Source: Wurfbainia villosa (lineage: Eukaryota; Streptophyta; Magnoliopsida; Zingiberales; Zingiberaceae). From it: 64,000 bases of DNA. The stretch's first letter is position 1, and each line of letters opens with the position of its first letter. The position numbers and the translations under genes were made by a program. The notes beneath the pieces are model-generated. The model was not told where the DNA came from. It searched no databases and saw nothing but the letters and a program-made list of their open reading frames with translations. Below are positions 55,645 to 64,000 of this stretch, piece by piece. The stretch is from NCBI GenBank assembly GCA_025175895.1, contig CM046006.1, forward strand, positions 66,360,288-66,424,287, given 5' to 3'.

Positions 55645-56848
55645 TCTTAGGGCAATCTCTTGCCGTAATATGGTTTTGATGGTGTGGCAAAGGGTTTAAG
55701 TTAGTGTGTTATGTTGATTTGATATGTGCGTTGAAGTCGTGCAGGACTTAGTAATTCGCACATGGAGCCGTGACGAGTTTCACATCTCATGACTCGTGCC
55801 TTGAGTCAGTGAAGGATAGCTTTGCGGAAGCCGTGCGCTTGGAGCATCCGAGGGACCGCCGGACGAGAAGCTTGGAGTGAAGCCGGAGGAAGTAGACTTC
55901 GAGGCAAGAGACGCGAAGGAGCATTGCAGAGCCGCGTGCGCCGATGTCGCCGAGGGACGTGGCCGAACGCGAGAGAACTTCAAGGTAAGGGACTCAGAAA
56001 TGAGAGTGAGCGATTGTAACCCGGAAGGGGTAGTCTTAGGTGAAACTTGGCCATTTTGGCCAAGTGTCGGATGGTTTTTCGACACCATCGCCATGTCATG
56101 GCGATCGATCCGAGTCGAATGAAGTTCGACCGGTATACAATCGATCGGAATGTAGCGTGATCGATACGTGGCCGATCGCCAAGACCATCACCAATCGCTG
56201 AAGCGCTGATCGGTAGTCAATAGGGTTTTGCCACAACCGCTCGTAGCCGATCGAAGCGTCGACTACGGAGGCGGATGATCGATGAGGTCCATCGCCGATC
56301 GCCAAGAGTTCCGTTGGACTACAACGGTCGGGATCCGACGTGTTCGGAGGCCGTTGTAGTGACGGCAGTCGACTGCCAAGGGCGACAGTCGACTGATGGC
56401 GGCCAACGGGAAGAAATCAGCCCTCTCTATAAAAAGAGAGGGTGTGAGCCTTTTAGAGGCTAATACTTATGCTCTAAGTGATCTTCCTAGTGCCCCACAA
56501 GCTCTAAACTCTTCTTACTTGTTTTTACTCCATTCTTATTGTAAGAAGAGTGATCTTGATTGTAAAGGTTACCTCCACTTAGCTTGGTGCAAAGGAGAGA
56601 CCAATATTGATTGGCTTTGGAGGAGTGATTCACCTCGGATGAATCGGGATCGTGGATTAGCGGCGTAGCCGTGAACCATGTTACATTCCTTGTTAGCGTT
56701 TGTATTTTAATTTATTGCTTTATCTTTATTGTTTATGCTTCCGCTTGCGCTAACGATTGTGTAGACGAGCAAACGAACGTGAGAATTCTAACATTCATTG
56801 GAAGAGGGCTATTCACCCCCCTCTAGCCGGCCGTACCGATCTCCTACA
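55645..56848 (+). repeat. 5' LTR of F
   Basis: 1204 bp. The palindrome block at about 56090-56400 is rewritten relative to the 3' LTR. TATAAAAA at 56428-56435 is flanked by the perfect 7-bp inverted repeat CCCTCTC/GAGAGGG. The CACCCCCCTCTAGCC box lies at 56814-56828. Confidence 0.92.
56428..56435 (+). promoter_or_regulatory. TATA box in a hairpin, F 5' LTR
   Basis: TATAAAAA between CCCTCTC (56421-56427) and GAGAGGG (56436-56442). The copy at 60755-60762 in the 3' LTR keeps the same arms. Confidence 0.75.
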
Positions 56849-56850
56849 AG

Positions 56851-56863
56851 TGGTATCAGAGCC
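56851..56863 (+). other. PBS of F (tRNA-iMet)
   Basis: TGGTATCAGAGCC two bases after the LTR end at 56848. Confidence 0.95.
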
Positions 56864-56910
56864 GAGGAAAGCTTGTCGAGGACTAACCGCCACAACAAGC
56901 AACTTTCAAA

Positions 56911-58641
56911 ATGGTCGGCTCCAACATCCATCCTCCGAAGTTTGAAGGAGAATTCGCTTGGTGGAAGAAGAGAATTGAGGTATTTTTTGAAACCGATTTT
57001 GACATTATGATTACAATGGAATCCGGTTTCGTTTTGCCTAGGGATGAAGAGGGGAAGCCAATAGAGAAATCTAGGTGGACCAAAAGGCAAAGGGAAGAGC
57101 ACCTTGCAAATTCAAAAGCCAAGCATCATCTCTTCAATGTGCTCCCCCGACAAGAGATCAACCGAATAGGAGAATGCCTAAGTGCCAAGGAGATGTGGGA
57201 GAAGCTAATTGAGCTTCATGAAGGCACATCCGAGGCGAAGCTAGCAAGGAGAGATCTCCTCCGCTCCCAATTATCCAACATTAAATTAGAAAAGGGAGAA
57301 AAGGTAATTTCCTTACATTCTCGTTTCAAGGAAATTATAACCGGTTTGTCAAGTGTAGGTGAAAAGCTCTCCAACCGGGATATGGTAATGAAGGCCATAG
57401 ATGCTTTTCCCCGGTCCTCAAAGTGGAGCTCCATGGTGGACTCATTCTATATCTCAAAGAATTTAGAAGTGAGCACCTTGGAGGAGTTCTTCTCAACAAT
57501 GGAACTCCACGAAATGAGGCTTGAAGGAATACAAGAAGAGCCTAGAATTCAACCTTCAAGGGGAGTAGCATTGTTGGCAAATAAGGGGAAGAAGAAGATA
57601 GAGATCCCCTCCTCCTCCGATGATGAAGCCTCCACCTCCTCCATGGATAGCATAGAAGAAGCCTACATGGTAAGGAAGGTAAGGCGTGCATTTAAGAATT
57701 TTAGATTTGATAAATCTCATGATAGGAATAGAAGACCAAGGGGGAAGGTCATATGCTACAATTGCCAAGGAGAAGGGCACATAAGGGACAATTGTCCTCT
57801 CTTAAACAAGAGCAAGGAAGAGAGGAAAAAGAAAGAAGAAAAGAAGAAGAAAAAGGGGAGCAAGAAAAAGAAGGAAGAGGAGAAGAAGACAAAAGAAAAG
57901 GGGAAGACCAAAGCTCTCAAGGCAAGGACTTGGGATGATCCATCCTCATCCTCCTCATCATCATCGGATGAGGAGAATGCTTTTGTCACCAATTTGGCCT
58001 TGATGGCCTTTGATGACTTGGATTGCTCTTCATCCAAAAATGAAGAATCAAGCTCAAGTGGGGAGAGCTCAAATGAAGGGGGAGCTTCTACATCCTCTTC
58101 ATCCGAAGAAGAAGAGGACATGGAAACTATGGTAACGAAAGCCTCTCCTAAGAAAATAGTTTCCATAATTTCTAGTTTAACTAAGGACTTATTTGGAATG
58201 AAAAAGAAAAATAAAAGCATGTTTAATCAAATTAAGGCATTAGAAAATAAGCTAGAAAATGCATGCTTAAATAATAATGATACTTCTTCTTGCCATGATG
58301 ATGCATGCTCACATGAATACATGCCATTTAATGTTAATGATGCATGCATAGAGGAAAATAGGGCATTAAGGGAAAAGGTAGACTATTTGACAAAAGCTCT
58401 AGAGAAATTCACAATTGGCTCCAACACATTAAATATGATCTTAGGGAGCCAAAGAGCTAGCTTTAACAAAAAGGGCCTAGGCTACAAGGAAAAGAAAAAT
58501 GAAAAGGCCTACAAATGCCTAATTGCTAGGGGACAAGATAAGAAGAAAGTAATAGCTAGGAAATGGATCCCCAAGGAATACTTAGTGAACCCAATAGGAA
58601 AGAACTTATTTTGGGTTTCAAAATCCATCCTTAAGGGTTAG
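56911..58641 (+). CDS. gag: Gag of element F
   Basis: An intact 576-aa frame starting MVGSNIHPPKF, the first ATG after the PBS that aligns with G and D. It has a UBN2/DUF4219-type region (about residues 10-205) including RSQLSNIKLEKGEKVISLHSR, then an acidic Ser segment and a basic patch before a CCHC knuckle (C282, C285, H290, C295). A Lys/Glu-rich run, Ser-rich acidic stretches, a coiled coil (NKSMFNQIKALENKLENA) and a C-terminal WIPKEY...WVSKSILKG follow. The end lies at the same point as the Gag ends of A, D and H. Its role is to package RNA of its own element and perhaps of G. It is the only undamaged full-length Gag here whose element has no pol at all. Confidence 0.92.
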   Translation: MVGSNIHPPKFEGEFAWWKKRIEVFFETDFDIMITMESGFVLPRDEEGKPIEKSRWTKRQREEHLANSKAKHHLFNVLPRQEINRIGECLSAKEMWEKLIELHEGTSEAKLARRDLLRSQLSNIKLEKGEKVISLHSRFKEIITGLSSVGEKLSNRDMVMKAIDAFPRSSKWSSMVDSFYISKNLEVSTLEEFFSTMELHEMRLEGIQEEPRIQPSRGVALLANKGKKKIEIPSSSDDEASTSSMDSIEEAYMVRKVRRAFKNFRFDKSHDRNRRPRGKVICYNCQGEGHIRDNCPLLNKSKEERKKKEEKKKKKGSKKKKEEEKKTKEKGKTKALKARTWDDPSSSSSSSSDEENAFVTNLALMAFDDLDCSSSKNEESSSSGESSNEGGASTSSSSEEEEDMETMVTKASPKKIVSIISSLTKDLFGMKKKNKSMFNQIKALENKLENACLNNNDTSSCHDDACSHEYMPFNVNDACIEENRALREKVDYLTKALEKFTIGSNTLNMILGSQRASFNKKGLGYKEKKNEKAYKCLIARGQDKKKVIARKWIPKEYLVNPIGKNLFWVSKSILKG

Positions 58642-59948
58642 GATAACCCCTAGGGTAGTCAACCATAGGCAATTAACCTATATCATATTTTGGTTGACTT
58701 AGGATGACGGGACAACATTTTTAGAATAGTGTTGGGTGATGATAACGTGCCCATAAATAGATAATAATGCTTAAATCATGATGATTAATGTAATTGTTAC
58801 ACATATTTGCAATCATGATTTATGATTTTGATATTTGGCACGTAATCATGAGAAATAGGGTTGAATCATGCTTTAGGTGATATTTTATTTATTATCATCA
58901 TATAATACCTAATGCATGATTATTATTCAATGAATACATGTATTTAATGATCATAATGTGAAATTAATTCATATATGTCATTATGATCATGTAGGTTGTT
59001 GGGTTGATACTTAACCTTGATAGAATTACATGAATATATTGGTTAAGTATGCACAAATACCCCCTAGGATGCATCTCACACTCACCATAGGCTACCTTGA
59101 TTGAAAACTTAGTATGAGTGAGATGTTAGGATGATACAAATGTCCACTAATGCCTATGACATTTAGATGGTCATTTAAAGTATCAAAATAGCAATAATAG
59201 ACCAATCATGGGTAAGGCTTATGTTTAATTCATAGACATATTGTCCAAAGATCATGGTTGGATATTTCATATGTTTTCAAAACAATTTCTTAATCTAAAA
59301 TCTATGTATTCATGTTTTGAAACAATTCAAAGCAAGACTAGGTGTTAAAATGGATACTCTTATGATCAAAAACCTATTAGTTTTTAAAGCTTTTGGATTT
59401 TTGGCAAATACGTGGAAATATAATGAATTTTCATGAAAACCTATTTTTTCCTGATAGATATACTTAAAAGAAATGTGTTCCCAAAATTTCATGATGTTTC
59501 GAATTTTCTGGAATTTTTAATGTATTTCTGAAATTCGTCCAGAAAATCAGAAATTCAGAATCCATTGTGTCAGTCGACTGCCATACTGATAGCAGTCGAC
59601 CGATGACCTGAAAAACAGCCCAATATTTTCTGATTTTAGATTTTAATCAAGTTTTTGGTATTCTCTTTCCACTATACTTGATGCCATGAGTTTATAAATT
59701 AGGATTAATCTTTTTGATGGTGTCAAAGGGGGAGATATGTATGTTTAAGTAAAGGGGAATATATTTTGGGGGAGAAATGATTATGCTTATGATAGGGGGA
59801 GAATATTTTTACGGGGAGTTTCATGGATTAAGGGGGAGTTGCATGTTGCTATATCATGTTTATCTTTACATGCTTTCTTACCTTAGAATTTATATCAAAT
59901 GTTTTTACCTAACTTAAACGGATTGCCACACATCAAAAAGGGGGAGAT
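58642..59948 (+). other. 3' spacer of F
   Basis: 1.3 kb, AT-rich and without a gene. Purine tracts with GGGGGAG or close variants lie near 59728, 59770, 59796, 59830 and 59939; the last adjoins the 3' LTR. CAGTCGACTG occurs near 59573. No pol remnant was found. Confidence 0.8.
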
Positions 59949-61173
59949 TGTTAGGGCAATCTCTTGCCGTAATATGGTTTTGATGGTGTGGCAAAGGGTT
60001 TAAGTTAGTGTGTTATGTTGATTTGATATGTGCGTTGAAGTCGTGCAGGACTTAGTAATTCGCACATGGAGCCGTGGCGAGTTTCACATCTCATGACTCG
60101 TGCCTTGAGTCGGTGAAGGATAGCTTTACCGCGGCGCTTGGAGCATCCGAGGGACCGCCGGACGAGAAGCTTGGAGTGAAGCCGGAGGAAGTAGACTTCA
60201 AGGCAAGAGACGCGAAGGAGCATTGCAGAGCCGTGCGCCTGATGCTGCCGAGGGACGTGGCCGAGAACGAAGAGAACTTCGAAGGCAAGGGACTCCGAGA
60301 AATGAGAGTGAGCGATTGTAACTCGGGAAGGGGTAGCTCTTAGGTGAAACTTGGCCATTTGGCCAAGTGTCGGATGGGTTTTCCCGACACCAGTCGACTG
60401 CCATGTCATGGCAGTCGACTGATCTGAGTCGAATGAAGTTCGACTAGTATACGATCGATCGAATGTTGCGTTAGCCGATCGCCATACGGGCGGGCCGATC
60501 GCTAAGATTATCATTCGATCCGAAGGCGCAGATCGGTCCGTCAATAGGGTTTTCGCCACGAACCGCTCGTAGAATGATCGCGGGCCGTCGACGGAGGCAG
60601 CCGATCGATGAGGTCCATCAGTCGACTGCCAAGAGTTCCGTTGGACTACAATGGTCAGGATCCGACATGTTCGGAGGCCGTTGTAGTGACGGCAGTCGAC
60701 TGCCAAGGGCGGTAGTCGACTGATGGCGGCCAACGGGAAGAAATCAGCCCTCTCTATAAAAAGAGAGGGTGTGAGCCTTTTAGAGGCTAATGCTTATGCT
60801 CTAAGTGATCTTCCTAGTGCCCCACAAGCTCTAAACTCTTCTTACTTGTTTTTACTCCATTCTTATTGTAAGAAGAGTGATCTTGATTGTAAAGGTTACC
60901 TCCACCTAGCTTGGTGCAAAGGAGAGACCAATATTGATTGGCTTTGGAGGAGTGATTCACCTCGGACGAATCGGGATCGTGGATTAGCGGCGTAGCCGTG
61001 AACCACGTTACATTCCTTGTTAGCGTTTGTATTTTCATTTATTGCTTTGTCTTTATTGTTTATGCTTCCGCTTGCGCTAACGATTGTGTAGACGAGCAAA
61101 CGAACGCGAGAATTCTAACATTCATTGGAAGAGGGCTATTCACCCCCTCTAGCCTACTGCATCGATCTCCTGT
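59949..61173 (+). repeat. 3' LTR of F
   Basis: 1225 bp. Downstream of the TATA box it differs from the 5' LTR at only about six of some 310 sites. The block at about 60385-60720 keeps several CAGTCGACTG palindromes where the 5' LTR has CGATCG-type sequence. Confidence 0.92.
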
Positions 61174-61367
61174 GAATGGAGTGTCCGCTCGATATTCGAT
61201 CGATAGCATCACCGATCCGATGGTAAGATCAGTCGACTAATGTGGGAGCCATTGGATGGAATCCAATGTGGAAAGAAGCCGTTATTGGGCAACGACTACA
61301 GGACCAGTCAACTGATCGGTGCATCAGTCGACTGCTCCTGTGTCAACGGGAAGAAACCCTCTTCTTC

Positions 61368-61375
61368 TATAAAAA
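61368..61375 (+). promoter_or_regulatory. TATA box of G LTR
   Basis: TATAAAAA flanked by CTTCTTC (61361-61367) and GAAGAGG (61376-61382), which pair with one G-T wobble. Confidence 0.7.
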
Positions 61376-61783
61376 GAAGAGGTGTGGGCTCTTGGGAGGC
61401 TAATGCTCATGCTCTAAACTCTCCCAAAGTGCCCTAAAGTTTTTCCATCCTCTTACTTAAGCTTATTTACATTATATTGTAAGAGGAGTGATTCTTGTGT
61501 AAAAGAGATTACCTCCACCTAGCTTGGTGCAAAGGAGAGATCTAGTGGATAGATTGAGGCGTGATTCACCTTGGACGAATCGGGTCATGGACTAGCGGCA
61601 AGGGCTGTGAACCACGTTACGACTTTGTGTTAGCGTTTGTATTTTTGTTATTGCTTTGTCTTTATTGTTTATACTTCCGCTTGCGCTAACGACATTTGTA
61701 GACGAGCAATTAACGAACGACTTCCACCATACATGTATTAGGCTATTTACCCCCTTCTAGTCGGCCACCATCGACCCTACAAG

Positions 61784-61796
61784 TGGTATCAGAGCC
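61784..61796 (+). other. PBS of G (tRNA-iMet)
   Basis: TGGTATCAGAGCC two bases after the LTR end at 61781. Confidence 0.95.
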
Positions 61797-61844
61797 AAGT
61801 CGCTTGTCGAGGACTAACCACCACAACAAGCACTTCATCAAGAG

Positions 61845-63102
61845 ATGGTCGGCTCAAATATTCATCCGCCGAAGTTCGAGGGGGAATTCGCTTGGAGGAA
61901 GAAGCGAATGGAGGTATTCTTTGAAACCGATTTCGATATCATGCTTATAATGGAAAACAGTTTTGAGATGCTTAGGTATGAAGAGGGGAGACTACTAGAC
62001 AAATCAAGGTGGACTAAAAAGCAAAGAGAGGAGCACCTTGCAAATTCAAAGGCTAAGCACCATCTCCTCAATGTACTCCCCCAATAAGAAGTAAATTGGA
62101 TTGGGGAATGCTCTAGTGCCAAAGAGATGTGGGAGAAGCTAGTGGAGATTCATGAAGGCACTTCCAAGGCTAAGCTAGCAAGGAGAGATGTCCTTCGCTC
62201 CCAACTATCCAATATCAAACTTGAAAAGGGAGAGAAGGTAAAATTCCTACACTCTAGGTTTAAGGAAATTCTAACCGGTTTGATAAGTGTAGGGGAAAAT
62301 CTCTCCAACCGGGATATGGTAATGAAGGCTATAGATGCCTTTCCTCGGTCCTCAAGATGGAGCTCAATGGTGGACTCTTTTTTACATCTCCAAGAACCTA
62401 GAAGTTAGCACCTTGGAGGAATTCTTCTCAACCATGGAGCTCCACGAAACAAGGCTCGAAGGAGTAGTAGAAGAGCCAAAACTTCAACCATCAAGGGGAG
62501 TGACACTATTGGCCAACAAAGGGAAGAAGAAGATGGAGACTCCCTCCTCCTCCGATGAAGCATCCTCCTCCTCCTCCATGGATAGCATGGAAGAAGCATA
62601 CATGGTAAGGAAGGTAAGGCGTGCATTAAAAGGTTTTAAATTTAATAAATCTAATGATAGGAGAAGAAGACCAAGGGGGAAGGTGATTTGCTACAATTGC
62701 CAGGGAGAGAGACACATAAGGGATAATTGTCCCCTCTTGAACAAGAGCAAAGAAGAGAGAAGAAAGAAAGAAGAAAAGAAGAAGAAGGGGAGAAAGAAGA
62801 AGAAAGAGGAGAAGAAGGCCAAAGAAAAGGGGAAGGCTAAGGCACTAAAGGCAAGGACATGGGATGACCCCTCTTCATCATCATCATCATCGGAAGAGGA
62901 GAATGCTTTTGTCACCAACCTTGCTTTGATGGCATTTGATGACCTAGACATCTCCTCCTCCGAACAAGAAAGATAAAGTACAAGTGAGGAGAGCTCTAGT
63001 GAAGGGGGAGCTTCTTCACCATCCTCATCCGAAAAAGAAGAAGACATGGAGACTATGGTAACGAATCTCTCACCCAATAAAATAGTTTCCATGATTTCTA
63101 GC
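61845..63102 (+). pseudogene. gag: gag of element G, broken and truncated
   Basis: It starts MVGSNIHPPKF like F and aligns with it closely. Defects: TAA at 62085-62087 (after VLPQ, where F has Arg-Gln), a one-base gain near 62380 that moves the frame (DSFYISKNLEV continues in the next frame from 62335), and TAA at 62974-62976. The knuckle reads CYNCQGERHIRDNC with Cys and His kept. Ser-rich and Lys-rich runs match F. The frame is cut at 63102 by the next insertion. It is non-functional. Confidence 0.88.
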
Positions 63103-64000
63103 TGATGCGACGAGGAAAATCTGTTCACTCCCTTCCAATGCAGTGAAGCACAGAGGGAGATCTCAGAGGGTTCTCACAGTCCGCAATCAGTAAAGAATAA
63201 GAAGGTGAAGTAGATGAAACACAAAAACTGATACCAGCAATCGAAACTCAGACACAAGATGTAACATGGTACAGAATGAGGATTCCTACTCCACGGAGGT
63301 GAGCTTTCTCACCGGATGCAGTGCCTAAGCACTTTCACTATGAAGGTCCTCCTTTATGGAAAAGAAGTTTCCGGAGGTGGAGGAGAAAAACTTCTTACAG
63401 TGATATCACAAGACGAGAAAAAAATACAAGAGATGTAACAACAGCAGATCCCTGTCCTTCTGCTCCGGCGAGGTGGTTGTCGCTCTCCCTCTCCTCTTGC
63501 ATCTTCTTCTCTCTTGCTGGGTTGGAATTCTTGCGGATCTCTTCTCTCTCTCTCTCCCTTGCTTCATCCCTTTTATCTCCCTTTTTTCCTCCATCGTAAC
63601 GTCGTGGGCTGTCTCCATCGTACACGTGGCCACCGCCTCCACCTGGAGAATAATTACATGTATACGAGGATATGAGGAAACTCCTTGGAATATTGTGTGG
63701 GGCCTCCTGCCGGGGCATAACGCCTCTTCCTTTACTTTTCAGGTAACTAGGTTAGACTGTCTCCCTCAACCATCCGCTTTAGGTGAAGCTAGCTTAGGTC
63801 TATGGCCCACGGGTGACCTAGCCTTAGGGTTCCTCATCAACCCGAACCAATTCCTCTTTTTCCCATGCCAAACTTCCTTCGGATCAATCATGTTGAGTCG
63901 ACCCTTTATCCATCCCATCTGCTTCTGAAATTATCTAGTTGAACCAATTCTTGTTCTGCCCTTAGCGAAGTGCTTTCCGTCTCTTCTTTGCCGTGCCAAT
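63103..64000 (-). repeat. Reverse LTR-like insertion, cut by window end
   Basis: It interrupts G gag homology after ATTTCTAGC and begins TGATGCGAC. Read on the minus strand it has ATAAAAGGGATGAAGC (about 63564-63579) as a likely TATA region. Further along is GTGGAGTAGGAATCC (reverse of 63281-63295), which resembles the transcribed part of the other Copia LTRs. It is probably an LTR of another retrotransposon family. I cannot tell whether it is solo or part of a complete element. Frames inside it are not credible genes. Confidence 0.55.

Larger units (their letters stand above)
55645..61173 (+). mobile_element. Sirevirus-type element F, gag only
   Basis: 5.5 kb with LTRs at 55645-56848 and 59949-61173 and an apparent GAATG duplication (55640-55644 and 61174-61178). 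The outermost LTR bases have mutated (TC for TG at the left, GT for CA at the right). The interior holds PBS, one intact gag and a 1.3-kb spacer with purine tracts, and no pol domain. It is a non-autonomous gag-only element inserted in the LTR of its relative G. Confidence 0.92.
55024..63102 (+). mobile_element. Sirevirus-type element G (5' part; right end outside or truncated)
   Basis: It begins TGTTAGGGC at 55024 after AACTT. Its 5' LTR is 55024-55644 plus 61179-61781 (about 1.22 kb), split by element F. PBS at 61784-61796 and gag from 61845 follow. The interior stops at 63102, where another LTR-like sequence starts, so pol and 3' LTR are not visible. G and F are sister subfamilies. Confidence 0.88.

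Noticed and set aside
8640..61340. Frequent GTCGAC (SalI) sites as cloning or vector traces
   Set aside because: They sit in a larger palindrome inside many LTR families at matching positions, so they are native motifs.
63473..63928. 151-aa plus frame near the right edge
   Set aside because: It lies antisense in a probable LTR with low-complexity CT-rich sequence and no domain.

Overview
This window is repeat-dense flowering-plant nuclear DNA. It is an intergenic block built almost entirely of nested LTR retrotransposons, one stretch of satellite DNA and one transposase relic. I found no convincing host gene, tRNA or rRNA. The Copia elements belong to the Sirevirus (SIRE/Maximus) type: a long Gag with a CCHC knuckle and coiled C-terminus, an iMet primer site, several purine tracts before the 3' LTR, palindrome-rich LTRs, and LTR ends carrying a CACCCCCCTCTAGCC-like box. 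The Gypsy elements are a Tekay/Del-type chromovirus and an Athila/TAT-like family. A monocot is plausible, but the sequence alone does not prove it.

Layout, left to right. (1) 1-29517: a decayed Tekay-like Gypsy element, here called G1. Its LTRs are about 3.84 kb. The 5' LTR (1-3739) lacks about 104 bases at the window edge. The dead gag-pol is 3740-8070 and the 3' LTR starts at 8084. That 3' LTR was hit twice. A reverse solo LTR (family B', 8619-20017) carries Sirevirus A (9235-19147), which in turn carries a forward solo LTR of the same family B inside its RT gene (14043-15508). Further on, the reverse gag-only Sirevirus D (22858-29050) is inserted. (2) 29518-42110: forward pieces of Athila-like LTRs, split by Sirevirus H (30565-38985), the closest relative of A. 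(3) 42111-44022: a reverse and a forward piece of a diverged Tekay-like LTR meeting head to interior. (4) 44061-44459: the C-terminal end of a dead MULE transposase. (5) 44615-48520: a satellite of about 297 bp in 13 copies, with two monomer types in an A-A-B order and a hairpin in each monomer, followed by a 20-bp minisatellite. (6) 48712 to beyond the right edge: a reverse Athila-like element E with gag but no pol, cut by solo LTR I (52521-53601). Its 5' LTR is broken by Sirevirus G (55024 onward). The 5' LTR of G is in turn split by gag-only Sirevirus F (55645-61173). The gag of G is pseudogenised and ends at another reverse LTR-like insertion (63103-64000).

Most boundaries rest on TG...CA ends, matching LTR pairs, PBS/PPT sites and 5-bp target-site duplications read directly: ATACC for A, ACTTA for B, ATATA for D, CGCAC for H, AATAA for I, GAATG for F. 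A and H carry gag and pol, although both are disabled. D, E and F have gag and no pol, so they would have needed enzymes from relatives such as A and H.

Most notable: a UAG between gag and pol at the same place in A and H; a UGA shared by both in the pre-integrase motif; hypervariable palindrome islands inside otherwise nearly identical LTR pairs; a TATA box flanked by arms that differ between families yet still pair; and the higher-order satellite.
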